From positions 17,661,072-17,725,071 of the forward strand of contig CM043808.1 of NCBI GenBank assembly GCA_023974075.1: a stretch of 64,000 nt of DNA. Direction: 5' to 3'. The position numbers were made by a program, and so were the translations under genes. Below the pieces are notes generated by a model that ran no database searches, had not been told where the DNA came from, and was given only the letters and a program-made list of their open reading frames with translations. How positions within the stretch are numbered: the stretch's first letter is position 1; each line of letters begins with the position of its first letter. Source of the stretch: Chaenocephalus aceratus. Its lineage: Eukaryota > Chordata > Actinopteri > Perciformes > Channichthyidae. Shown piece by piece: positions 24,807-37,432 of the stretch.

Positions 24807-27302
24807 CTATCACTTATAAATCATCAGGATGTTTTACATGTTCATTTGGTGCTTATGGACCAATTTTTTCACAGTTTGGATTTAGACAGTCTTGGCTACT
24901 TCCAGTCTTTATGCTAAGCTAATCTTCCAATGGCCGTCAGAGTGGTTTAGATCTTCTCATTCAGCTCTAGGCAAGAAAGCAACTAATTATAAGTACTTCC
25001 CAAAAAAAATCCATAAAGTTTGTTGCTATAATTTGCTAAACAGAGCAACAAACTCAGAGCCGATATGAAACATGTATACTTGAAATCAGCATGTATACAT
25101 TTATTTGTAATACATTTGGATCTGTGCCAGTTCAATAAACACCCATCCGGGAATCCATGCTGATAAAATTAAATGACCCAGTTCATGTCCCTCTGTGATC
25201 ACTTGTGTTTATCTATCGTTTCTTCCATGTACTGTACCCGACATCCCAGCTCCCTCATGGTGCCATATAAGCATTACAATTAAGTCCATTTGATACCAGT
25301 GGGAATCAGCCGGCTCCCTTGCCGTGTCAGTCCCATGACTCATCTTTGACCACACATGCATAGTGTTTATTATGATGATGGTAAGTGTAACCGCGTGCTT
25401 GTCATGGTCCGACAAGGTTAAGACTGTGGTTATGCAGCTTCTGGCAGATTCACTGTGTCACAGAGGCACGGTGCAGGGAAATGTCACATTGCTCCAACAG
25501 CACTATTAATGAAAGCTACTCGTGGCACCCATCAGTTCATTCCTGTCCCACGTGCTTCAGGGATGCTTCACACATGCTCATAGACATACTGCAAAGAAGT
25601 TCACAGTGTGTGTTGATGGCAGAGTCACCTGTGTGGTGAGGCTTCTGGCTAGGTAGTAGAGACAGCTGCATGACTCTTTTAGTTTGATATCAAATAGGAC
25701 AGCCTAATATAGTCATGAAGCGGGTTTATCACAGCTCAGGCTGTTCTTTCACAGGCTCAAACTATCAAAAGTATTGCACTATAATTCATTTATAGCCCAC
25801 TTGACGTAGTATAAAGGGCGGGACTTTCACTTGGTAGACTGTTGTTAGTGTCCCCTGTGAAACCAAAAGACAACGTTTTTGTTAAGTTGCTTCTTTAATT
25901 AAGTAAGGGCCACGTAGTTATTCTAACCAAAACCACAATGTTTTTTTAAGTTGTGCTGTTGCCTTAACAGGTTCTGCACTGAAGTGGCTTCAGTATTCGT
26001 ACTGAGTGCTCGTGATGCAGGACATTTCTGAGAAAACTCTAAAAAAATAGAAATAATAAATACTGTCTGCCTGCATCAAGAATTACTCCGACATCATTGA
26101 CCAAATTCTAGAAATGGAGATTACAGATCTGTATTTTCACCACTGGTTAATGAAAGAGGGGTTAGAGAGTTGGCCATTTCCAATTCTGGCTAAAGCCTCA
26201 GATACTGCACATGAACAAAGACACACACCAAGTAGGGTGGTCACAGTGTACTTGTTCAAATCCCCGGTATTTCATTTGCTTTGATGCTCGACTGAACAAA
26301 AGGCTTCTCCCAAAAAACGTCCCATCACAGCATCAAAAGAACGATTTGTGTGTGTGAGGATATCACACTCTTGGACAAAGCACTTTGCAAAATACCTTAC
26401 AAGATATTTTCCGAATGAGTTGTCGTTTTTGCCTCTTTGCTCCCCACCTGAGCTGGCATTGGAACGCGCCCCTCCTCCTCCCTTCAGAGGGAAGTGGAGA
26501 GGGCCGAGCCGGAGCTGCATTTGTTTCGTACTAATCCTCCTTATGAGAGAGACAGCTCTTATATCAGGAGCCAGCTTTGATCCCCAACAGACGAAGACAA
26601 AAAAACACTTAAGCTACTTCCTTATTCGTCTCTTGGCCCTCGCATCGCTGCTCAGAGGATCTGTAATGTCAGAGGATGAGGTCAGTGAGGTTGTGCAGGG
26701 CAGCAGGGTGCAGATTTGAAAGCTCTACTTAAAGGTGCAGTTATTGCTAGATTTGTCTTATTTATTCATTTTGTATAGTTTAAGGTACACATGAACGCAC
26801 CTAAATACATATACAAAAATGCATTAACATACACAGACCTTTTGCAGTAGTCAGACACTTGATGTGTTTGTGTCTTGTGTACAAAACAGAGCTTAAACGT
26901 AAATAAAAAACAGCTGTGTTGAAACTAATGTTGGCACACACATCTGTCTCTGGGTTTTCGGTGTGTGAGGCAACCTCTTTCATTCAAACATGTTTCCTGT
27001 TGTACATATCAAAAGTGTGTAATTGCTATGTATACCAATTGCCCTTCTACTACCTGTATGTGTGTGAGACAGAGGCTATGTCTTAGTTTAAAAAGTGTGC
27101 ATGTTGTATGGGCCAGAGCATTTATCATTTCCACAATTACGTGATCCGTGCCAGAATGCCGTTGACAAGAAAATGATTGTGTGTGTCTGTTGATGTGTTT
27201 GTTTTCCAACTGCAGTGACATGGTGGACCTCTGCAGCGACCCTTGAACTGAAAAGTATACAGATGCAGACATGCTAAACGCTCTATTAAGCTCCAGGTGT
27301 CC

Positions 27303-27306
<4 letters not shown>

Positions 27307-27346
<40 letters not shown>

Positions 27347-27361
27347 ACACACACCACACAC
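27307..27361. repeat. (CA)n microsatellite
   Basis: About 20 uninterrupted CA units followed by imperfect CACCACACAC repeats. Confidence 0.97.
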
Positions 27362-27515
27362 ACTTGCAAACAGGAAAAGAGAGACAAATCTAGCCGTCAA
27401 CCAGGCCATGATGTACATCCACTGAAGTGTGGAAGTACTCATTCTTCTTTAACCATTTATTATCCACACAGCAATCCCATACACTTTCCTATTCCCATTT
27501 GCAGTCTCACTTTCT

Positions 27516-27525
27516 CACACACACA

Positions 27526-27564
<39 letters not shown>
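27516..27564. repeat. (CA)n microsatellite with CGCGCG interruption
   Basis: A CA tract broken by CGCGCG near 27536-27541, a potential Z-DNA-forming stretch. Confidence 0.97.
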
Positions 27565-29199
27565 TGAAGGTTATGGAGTACAGCTGGGAGCCGCTGCCAG
27601 ACCCCCTCCTCTGTCACTCTCAGTAATCAATCTGTCAGTGTGGTAATTAACCCACAAAGTTAAGTAAGCATGACTACTGAACTGCCCCACTCCATCTAAC
27701 ATTCCTCTCCTCCTCCCTCTGTCTTTCGCTCGTACTCCCCCTCACTCTGTGGCAGGCAGCGGTCGCTGATTGTGAGGGCCTGTGATGCCTTCAAATGGGA
27801 GTGTTAAAAAAAATGGGGCCTCTTGTTTTACACCAAGGAAGACAAGACTAACACGAACACGTAGAAGTCTATCGGTCACAAGCAAGTTCACAGCTTGCTG
27901 ACTACATCTTGTGTGTTATTTTCAGCGCATCCTTACATATTTGTGACAGAAAACAGATGGTCAAAAGATGTTTCACTTCTTGACCAGGGAATGAGTTAAA
28001 TTACTTTAATTGTTAAAGACAGGCTATACGGAAACGAGGAATCTAACCTTGAGGGTTACGGCTTCTCAGCGGATTTATTTAAAATCCCCAGACAAGGTTG
28101 GCAATGCTCTTCGGGGAGAGTTTAATAAGAAACACTCTTTCTCAAGCGCTACTGGTGAGTCGGCCTTGGACGAGGAGTTACACTCTTCTTACAGAACAGC
28201 TGTTCACTCAAAGTTGCTACACGGTAACATACTCACATAGGAACATGGAGTTGTAGATCAGAGAAAAAAGCATTTATCGTAAGAATGTAAACTATGATCC
28301 AAAAAGGAGAGATAAACTGTTAGTACAAAGGAGTGCGATTGTTCTTAGACTCATAACCCATTGGACATCATCTGACCACGAAGACGCTACAAATAATTGG
28401 TTGCCGAGTGTAAACTGGCTACTTTAATTTAACAAAAGTAAAACAAAAGTTGATAATTTGACTGTAATCTATGACCTAGACATGGCAGAGAAAGTATTGG
28501 ACCATGGCCTTGCCCTTTTTACTTTTATAAAATAATTTCTGTGTATTCTTTTCTTTAACAGGTAAAGAGACCATAGAAAGACAACGTGCAAAGAAGGCAC
28601 CTGGTCAGACTCAAACGTAGTGATGTTGAGATTACATGGTCAGCGTCTTAAAGCCCTTCTGCCACGCCCCAGTTTTGTTTTTCTAAGGTGGTTATAAACA
28701 GAACTTGATATTCTCCAGTTTAACCCATGTCGCAGGCCTTTTCAGCCCAGGCCAGCCCATAGCTCTCACTGAAGTACGCAGTCTGACATTTTAGACAGCT
28801 TTGTCTATATAAATAACTGTATTTTCAAATAACAGGGCTGCAAAAAATTCCTTTTTGTCTCTCTGTACTGGAGGTGGATCTGAAAAAGCAGCGGTGGCTT
28901 ATAACCAGTGCCACACGGCTACTTGAGAAGAGTGATGACAAGATTTACTGTAATTGGAAAATGGCTTTCGCTGGTGTTTCCTGAGGACCTGCCAGTAACT
29001 GCAGCTGGTCGAGTATTTCCCTCTACAGAGGCTGTGTTTGGGAGTCGCATGGAAACTGATCTGAAGTATCTCGAATTTGATACCCCACCTTGTTTGATAT
29101 TTGGCTTTTGGTTAAACTGCTGCCTGACACAGACTGCAGCGTTGTAAAGAAGTGCAGGAAGTTCACATGGAGATTTAAGAGAGAGTGAAGATTCTTAGA

Positions 29200-29390
29200 T
29201 AGAGTCAAGACAATTTTATTTATACAGCCATTTATCACAAATCATATTTTTACTTCATGGGGTTTTACAGCCTGTGCAGCTAGGAAACCTGCTGTCCTTT
29301 TGACCCTAGCTTCGGATAAGGAATAACTCCAAATGGGGGAAAAAATGGATGAGCAACTCAGGAAGGAATCCCTCTCTTAGGACATACAAA
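29200..29390. repeat. Dispersed repeat fragment (family A)
   Basis: Contains ATTTTATTTATACAGCC, TTCGGATAAGGAATAACTCC and CTCAGGAAGGAATCCCTCTC. The last part is similar to 36135-36190 in this window, showing a dispersed family. I recall such sequence as common in fish genomes; the class is not certain. Confidence 0.55.
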
Positions 29391-31277
29391 CCGTCGTGGC
29401 TTCAATATTGTCTTTAGGTACATTGGCTGCGCAAAATAAACCCCCCACTTGTGTTTATAAACCATTATCTGTATTGCCTCCTGCAGACTATTGGAGCAGA
29501 GGGGTGTCTTTGAACTGTCTTTAGTGATCCCTCCTGACCTGAGCTTCACAAGTTCACTCTTCAGATCCTCAGCCAGAATGATATTATCCAAACACACCCA
29601 ATACACAATGGAGGACAATAAAAGTAAATGAAAGTAAATAAAAGTAACTCTTATCGGATTTAAAATGAAAAAAAGTTTTAACGCCACACTTGGAGGAAAA
29701 CATTTGGTTCACATGAAGGGGGATTCTTGCATACATGTCTCTACTGTACGTGTCCATTTTGGAGAACATGGATGCAAGCCAGAGTCAGCGTGACTGTAAA
29801 ACACGCTAGCAAAGTCCAAACAGTGCAGTAAAGTAAAAAGACTTCTTTACACTCCTCTCTGATCCTCTTTGGAGGCATCCCGTTCTCATGCGCGCTGTTG
29901 ATACTGTAGAATACACACAGATACATCTGCACATTCCTCTCCCACACAAACTAGACTGCACCTGTGATGAGTTCACATACAAAGTGGCTTCTGACGTGAC
30001 TTGGAGATGAGGTGATTTACAAGCTTTTTTCTAGTAAAAACAAAAAAAACAGCAGTTATTTTGTTGAGCCTTTCGGTCCCTGGCAGAAGACACTCTAAAT
30101 CACGTAAAACAAATATTGTAAGGTGTGTTTTATACTATCATCCATTTAGAAAGTTTACTTACAGATTGAATCCAATAAATGAAAATCAGCAGTTGGATAA
30201 GCATCAATAGCAGTGTTTACCTTTAAAATATTGTTGGTTTATTGTTTGTTCATGACTTCCTGTACAATGTTGGTGACTTGGAGAGCTTAATAAAGACTGT
30301 CTCTTTATATATGAATCAGCATTTTGAGTTATTTTCCAGATTAAAAAAAATCCAGAACTACACTATACATGATATGAAGCGCAAGATGTAAATAATGTTT
30401 GGTTTTTAAACACTTAAATATACCTTTGATCATGTATTCATGTATTCATTTGTTTTATTTGGCAACAATAACTGCATGTAGTCATTTCAATTTCAATCAA
30501 AATCCATCTGCGGCACAAAGGTCAAGTCAGCCCACTGAGAACCAAAAGAAATAAAACAAACCCTCCAAGGAAGAGGCAAATAAATGTTATTGACTTTTGA
30601 GTCCAGACTTTGTGAAGACTTAAGAGAGAGATCACTGATGTCTGTTTTCAGCCCATTTTAAAATGTAAAACAACCAGAGGAAGAAAAAACCCCTCCTCAT
30701 ACTGTGATGGTTAACCATTCTGCATATGTGAATGTTGAACTTAACCTATGCACATTGCTCGTACATCAGCAAAAAGATGATAGCTAACTTTTGTTTACTA
30801 TGTTTTGTTTGCTGTAAATATATTTTTGTAGTACACACATTCCGTTACACTTTACTTTGCCTTGCGTCATTAAAACGTGTTGCTGCTTGTCATGCCTGAA
30901 CAAAAGATGCGCCCCTTAACAAAGAGCTCTTAAATACAGGAAGTGGCCAATCAGGATGTACCAAGTGCCAGCCAAACCATGGGGGGGGGGGGATATTTCA
31001 TATTTATAGTTTTAAGATTTAGTTAATTTCTTTAGAGTTTCTTAGTTTTTTGGTTCTTGTGTTTTGGTTAGAGTTTACTATAACATGAATAGTAATTAAC
31101 TGTTGTGTTTTATATGAAGTATTGAGGGTAGCCTTGTGTTTTGTCTTTGGATTACCCCTTTGATTTAAAAAAGGTCTTATCAGACAGTATAAATGTTCCC
31201 TTTGCATATACTATAGTATTCCATTGTTAGTTCAGTCAAGTGAATTAAGTTATAGTCAGTTGAATTGTGTTAAGATT
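29391..31277. other. Non-coding, nothing recognised
   Basis: AT-rich spacer with a G run at about 30980-30991; no gene or element ends seen. Confidence 0.5.
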
Positions 31278-31285
31278 GTATAGCC

Positions 31286-32055
31286 CAGGGGTAGCCAACA
31301 CGGTGCCCGCGGGCACTTAGTCGCCCGCGGGGGCAACGCGAGTCGCCCGCGGGGGCAACGTGAGTCACGGGCATGTTCTAAAAATAGCTCGCCAAGCAAA
31401 TCCAAAATGTATAAAATACACAATACAAAAAAGGTAATGTAATTAAAAGAATCTACCCTATGCATAAACGAAACCTTAATCATAGCGAACTCCATCTACA
31501 ACTCTATATCTATCTAACACCCCTCCTCCCCCACCCCACAATGAATATCGACCAATCACGTTCTTGCTTGATTTGCGGGACCAGCGAAGAAAAGCAATGT
31601 GGCACCTCCCCGCTGATTTTCCTTCTGGCAGAATCTACAACATCAGCCCCATTGAACAGAGTCATGCAGCCTACACAGCATATGAGGGCAGAGCTTTACT
31701 CTGTGTGTTGCAACTTGCATATATATTTATTCCACTTGACGCACACACACGCATGGCGTAATCTCCACTGGGGATAGGGGGGACATGTCCCCCGCTCTTT
31801 TCGAAAGACACCCCTAGAGGAGGTGAGGTCCACCCCCAAATAAAGCAGGTTAAAATAATTAAATTGAAAACATTTGATTTTAGTAAACACTGAAAACGGG
31901 TCCCACAGACCCAAACAGCACACAAAGGTTAAAGGTCAGCATATAATAATGTTAAAATGTGCTAAATATATACACTGCAAAAAACAAAAAAAAGTAAAAG
32001 TAGCTCACGACTTTTTGAAAGTAGCTCTCATCCTAAAAAAGGTTGGTGACCCCTG
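31286..32055. mobile_element. Non-autonomous hAT-type transposon
   Basis: Left end CAGGGGTAGCCAAC and right end GGTTGGTGACCCCTG, with perfect 8-bp duplications GTATAGCC (31278-31285, 32056-32063). The left subterminal region has GC-rich repeats of CGCCCGCGGGGGCAACG. No transposase frame is recognisable. A block around 31765-31860 (GGGGGGACATGTCCCCC and flank) looks like a second nested or captured piece. Confidence 0.92.
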
Positions 32056-32063
32056 GTATAGCC

Positions 32064-35000
32064 TGACTTTAGTTGAAGTCTTTAATGGGCCGAGAGATAA
32101 TTTGGTAAATTGTTTGTTCTATTTTTGAGTAAAACCTATTTTTGAAAATCCACCTGAGAGTCTTGGCTGCTGGTCTTTAACAGTACACGAGGTACAGCTT
32201 CATTCACATATGACATCAATACTACTCCACCTCCCCTGTATACTGAATTATACTGTATTTAACTTCCTCAATATAAGAGGTTACAGGGAGACAAGTAGCC
32301 AAAACATAATATGTGTTTTAAAAGCTGCAACAGGTGCCAGTCGTCTGTTGTATATACTGTTTGACAGAGCCAACACATTTACTGCAGGATAACAGTTAGG
32401 GAAACACAGGCCGAATAACTCAGCTGTCTCCTGGAATAAAACGTACAGATGTATTTGCCGTTCCGCGATGTTAATTTGCTTTTTTTAAAGGACACTGGAG
32501 GGAAAGGAGGATTGAAATTACGCAAGGCTGACTTCCCCTATGGGCTTGTTGTAACTTCCAAAGCAAGAGCTAGAATTACTTTTCTAATTCCTTTTACTGT
32601 AAAAGACCCTTACAGTTAGGGGGCTATTTTTGGAAGAGTTTTACCCTTGCGTCTTGGCCTACAACTTCCACTTTCATTTTTGAACAGAGCACGAGGGCGT
32701 CCAAGACAACCTCACGGTATGCTACCGTTCCTAAAAACACAGCAAATGGAGCGAGGAAACATATTGCAGTAACACTAGATCTCTGTTTGTGTTACGGGCG
32801 TCCCCCTCCAGCTGTTTTTGTAGATGACTTTGCATTATTTATGTTTCATTTTGAAACCCTGCACAGACAGGGGGGAGGAATTTTTGTGGTCAATGTAACA
32901 AAACATCGCTAAATATGAAGTGACTAAGCGGATGGGGGTCTGTGGGAGGAGAAACACGACTCAAAGTCCTGCCCACTAAACAACGTGATGACAGTCAGGA
33001 GTAAGTGGCCTCAGTGCTAAAGAGGAAACAAGAGGAAATTAAACTCGATTCATTTTTTAAATCCCCAAAAACATTAGGTTGACAGGAGGCCTCGTCGCCA
33101 GTGAAACCAACCACATCTGTCAACTGTCAATGATAATAATTCTTAAATGATTCTCCACCGGTTCACTTGAGCTTCTGTAAAGACAAGTGAGAGAAGACGA
33201 AATGCAAAGAGAGAGAGAGAAAAAAAAGCCTGGCGGGTATAAACCATGTGAATAAGAGAAACCGAGACAGAAAAAGACATGAAGAGAGCTTCATCCACTT
33301 TACCTAGCTTTGATCTCTTTAATGGGGTGCTGGCCCGGCTCCAGGTGGAATGTGTCACCAGGGGCAACGAGACAAGAGGAGGCTGATAAGGCCGGCTAGC
33401 TCCGGGCTTTAGAGGCCGCTCAGACAAAACACACTTCCCATTGGCCTTTTTACTGTAAAGCGCTCACTGTACGTGACACAATAAATAAGAGAGAGGGTAA
33501 AAGACAGAAAAGAAAGTAATCCCAGCTGTTTATGTGGCACATTAGCAAGATATATTGGCTGGAAACTGCTTTTTATGGCAGTATGCTTCTTCTGGAAGAT
33601 GGTGGAGTCTGACAATGAAATGACCTTTAAGGCTCAAAAGCCCTGTGTAAATCTGAAAAGGCTTAGCTGATGTAAGAGCAATGGCTAACCAGTGGTTGGT
33701 CCATGGGCAAGTAGCAGATTACAAAGGGTTTTATTCTCTTAATTGTACACTTAAACTCTCCTAACTCTCTCCCAGACACTACTCCTCTCTTTCTCCATCC
33801 CCTCTTTGAACTCCCCTGCCCATTTCCTGACCTCTCTCCCTCATCTGCCTGTCGCTCTTCCGCGGTCACTCCCTCTATCTCTCTCAGGAGTTTCCACTTT
33901 CTTTGATATTCTGCAGGATTAGCTCAGGGCTGTCTTTCTGGGTGTTTGGCCTCTCCATTGAATCTAATCACTCCCCATTACCTGAACACACCCATTCACA
34001 CACACAGCAAATGCTTAGTGGCTGGGTCACTTCTTGTTTAGGGAAGTTACTATTCTTCTTGCTTAACAAAAGTTGTTGTAATCTTGGAGAATTGTCCAAT
34101 GTTGTCATTTGGCAACAGGGTTGTATAGTTGTAGAAATGCGTTACAATTCCTCCTTTGGGGCCGATGAAGATCTGTTGAGTCAAGCTTTTTCACTTTGGA
34201 CCTGAAGTAAGAATGACGTCTCTGAAAATCCGCTGTTTCGTGGTCTGACCGCCATCCTCCTCCCCACAGCCAGCGTTCCCCCCTCTATCGTTTAATCTTA
34301 ATCGCCCTCTCCCTGAAAATGTTGTTCTGCAAAATATTATTTTGTTTCCCATAAAAATTCCTCAGACCACGGAATAATAACAGCGCAGAGAAGGCTTAAT
34401 GGGCCGCATGTTAAAGCTCATGGGAAACATATCGCCGGCACGCCAGGAGGCTTTCCTCACATTGATGGAGAGGGGGGGTGAGAAGAGGAGGAGCAGGGGG
34501 GGTATAGCTAAGGTTCACTGGTTCCCAAACTCCTGCAGAGCTTCAGTAGCCTTCACTGCCACCCTGAAACTCCTCTCACCCCTCTTGTCTCCCCTCTTTC
34601 TTCCCCTTCACTGCCCTCCAGTTTCTGTCTCAAGCTTTTCGCCTCTCTTTTGTCCGACCCCCCGCTAAACGCTCTCACCTATACTGGCCTTTAACACCTC
34701 CTCCAGGCCTCTCTGTGTTGTGTTATCATCCGCTCTGAACCCATCTCCTCCCTCCCCTAACATCCTTTCCATTTCACAGCTTTTGTCATAACATAGCCTA
34801 GATTCAAAAATAATCTTTAGTTCGTATTCACACGTGTCTGTTTGTGTGTGGCGGCTCTCCCCTTTTCATCTTTGGCTTTTTACTGCACGCAGTAAATTAC
34901 ATTACATCTGACGCACCGCTTTATGGCAGATAATCAATATTGACTTTCTGCAAAACCAGTCAGGTGGGACAGAGGCAGACATACCCACAGAGATGTGTCA

Positions 35001-35491
35001 TGTGTTTGCTGGGGTCTGGGTGCCCTTTGCCTTTACATTATTGAAAGTGGCATTTCGTCAAAGTCAACATAGTCACATGTTCCTCCCTTCAGAAGAACCA
35101 TTTGTTTATGTACAGAACAAAAAAGATTTCCAAAGATTTTGAGAACCGCCCCAGCTTTAGTTGATCATCCATTAAAGAAAACATGAAGCCTAAACAAACT
35201 CGGAGACCCCCAGTTGGTTTTGGACGGATGAATCATGAGTCATCAATGATATGATATGGATAATCTCGGTTCCCAGGAACAATTTCTTTTAAGACAAACT
35301 TTGATTTTGTTAAGTCTGATTGCAACCTGATTAATGGGAAACTGGAAATGTGACAGTGACTAATGGACTGTACTTTTTGTATGTATTCTACTTTAAGCGA
35401 CTGGAGGAGGGGAGCTAAAGCCTGAGAAAGAAAACTAATCAAACAGAGAAATCTGTCTCTTGAGGCCCACTGTGCCATGTCCATGCACAAA

Positions 35492-35492
<1 letters not shown>
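32064..35492. other. Transposon-poor non-coding spacer
   Basis: No element ends seen over 3.4 kb. Pyrimidine-rich tracts lie at about 33760-33890 and 34560-34680. The segment 34218-34440 carries a 10-base inverted repeat, CGTGGTCTGA (34239-34248) and TCAGACCACG (34362-34371), in compositionally balanced sequence. It is a reasonable place to look for regulatory elements, with no direct proof. Confidence 0.4.

Positions 35493-35532
<40 letters not shown>
35493..35532. repeat. (CA)n microsatellite
   Basis: About 20 perfect CA units. Confidence 0.97.
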
Positions 35533-35534
<2 letters not shown>

Positions 35535-35734
35535 TGAACATGTGCGCATACACACATACACTCGGGACATACACTCTCGATGTTGTCAGTCCTGTCGTTT
35601 GTCTACATCACATACGAGTTTTGGCATGCAGCCTTCCTCCGGGTGACAAAAAGTGCAGTCTTTTGTGTGTCGACAACTATTCCTCACATCCCTACCTGGC
35701 CCCAGAAGGCCTGTTGAGGTGCAGGCAAGCAAAA

Positions 35735-35735
<1 letters not shown>

Positions 35736-35799
<64 letters not shown>
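35736..35799. repeat. (CA)n microsatellite
   Basis: About 32 perfect CA units, the longest tract in the window, 200 bases from another CA tract. Confidence 0.97.
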
Positions 35800-35801
<2 letters not shown>

Positions 35802-36104
35802 CACACATACCCACGTACACACACATGTGTATCATGACAGATATTCTCTCTTGTTCAAAGACTTATCTTTGGAAAGTTGACAAAAACTTATTTTATTATG
35901 AACTCCCTAAAAGATGACAGTGCCATAATGATAATATTGTTAAAGTTATTACCACTGCAGCAGTATTGCGATAAAGCCGGAAGATGATTTAAAAAAAAGT
36001 ATTATGTGTAACTTTTTTTGACTGGCAATTTCTTGTAATGTAAGGCTTTTTTTTAACCTGCTATGGACGGCTGAATACAAAAAAAACTGAACACCCCTGT
36101 TTTT

Positions 36105-36240
36105 ACATCGGATAGGAAAAGATTCCAAAGGGCAATTTAAGAAACCTCAGGGAGAACAACAGAGGGATCCCTCTCCCAGGACGGACAGACGTGCAATAAA
36201 TGTTGTGTGTAAATAAAAAAGACAATACATTTACAACAAA
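36105..36240. repeat. Dispersed repeat fragment (family A)
   Basis: AACCTCAGGGAGAACAACAG, GGGATCCCTCTCCCAGGACG and the following GTGCAATAAATG form the right part of the same repeat family as 29200-29390. It ends just before the hAT element at 36360. Confidence 0.55.
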
Positions 36241-36359
36241 GTTAGTCCTATGGTGGTAGTAGGTAGTGCTAAGGGCAAACACTGAGAGCTTACAGTAGTA
36301 TCACAGTTTTCATATCAGAATTCTATCATCAATGTATTACGATGTTTCTGTATTTGAAC

Positions 36360-37424
36360 TAGTGCTGTCAAAATTATCGCGTTAACGGCGGTAATACATT
36401 TTTTGAATTAATTGCGTTAAAATATTTAACGCATTTAACGCATGTGCAGAATGGCCCGCCCCATACGTGCCACCAGTGGCAGCGCCAGGGTATGGCTGGG
36501 GTAGGCTACACCCATACCAAGAAATGGCTTAGCCCCACCATGAAAAATGATGTTGAAGTAAGCAAAATAAAGTCTGCCAACTCGCGCGGAGTAAATTGCA
36601 CAGACAGCAGTTAGTAAGATTGATTTCAGTAGCCACGGTTTTGAAAACTTTTGTCACGTAGTGATCGTCTTCTCAATAGAAGATCTTTGATAACGGCGTG
36701 GTGTTGTTGCAGGAAGTCCCGACGGAGAATACTCTTGCTGTAGTACAGGGCAGAGCCATATAATAGTAATAATATGGCTCTAGTACAGGGGTGCACATAA
36801 CTGGTACGCAGGTTATGTGCGTAATCTGAAATGCGTACCGTCACTTGTGTCACAAAGCGCATTTGCGTACCGACGTACTTGTGAAGCTTTTCCAGAAGGC
36901 GGTTAGATCACCGGACGACAGAGTCGGTCTCCGTGTGCACAGACAGGCTGCTGTTAACGTCGGTCTGTACAACGGAACTGTGCTAAAACTACGCCAACCG
37001 GCTGCGGAGGGAGACTCCCCCCATCACTGGAGAACTGCGCTAAAACAGCTGATCACAACGTTCACACTCTGTGGTCACGAAGTACTCCACTAGCCGCCGC
37101 CCCCCCCCCCTCTGTCGACTTTCCTGAAGTACTCCCCCGTTGATAGAAATCAACACGTAATGAAATAAGACCCCACGGTTTGATGATTGATAGGTGTGTG
37201 GGTTGTCTTTCATTTTGACATGCAGAAAAATGTTATAATAAACATACATACTGTATGTTAAATGGATATATCCGCCTGCTTTCATTTATCTTTCCATTCC
37301 CACAACAATATACATAAATAAATGGCATATTTTGGACATAGTTCGAATGGTGATTAATCATGATTAATTAATTTTTAAGCTGTGATTAATCTGATTAAAA
37401 ATTTGTAATCGTTTGACAGTCCTA
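36360..37424. mobile_element. Non-autonomous hAT-type transposon with nested material
   Basis: Left end TAGTGCTGTCAAAATTATCG and right end AATCGTTTGACAGTCCTA, with perfect 8-bp duplications ATTTGAAC (36352-36359, 37425-37432). Subterminal ATTAA/TTAACG motifs repeat on both sides. The centre (about 36740-37100) is compositionally different, with two adjacent hairpins and a CAGGGGTGCACATAAC start typical of another hAT family whose right end is missing. Confidence 0.9.
36752..36781. repeat. 30-base hairpin between 10-base direct repeats
   Basis: AGAGCCATAT...ATATGGCTCT is a perfect-armed palindrome with an AT loop. It is bracketed by direct repeats TAGTACAGGG (36741-36750 and 36781-36790). Confidence 0.8.
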
Positions 37425-37432
37425 ATTTGAAC

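Larger units (their letters stand above)
24807..29199. other. Non-coding spacer with microsatellites
   Basis: Contains two CA tracts near 27.3-27.6 kb; no exon-like coding segment or transposon end was seen. Confidence 0.5.

Noticed and set aside
35477..35917. Open frames of His-Thr or Cys-Val repeats
   Set aside because: They are translations of (CA)n microsatellites; the same holds near 27.3 and 45.6 kb.
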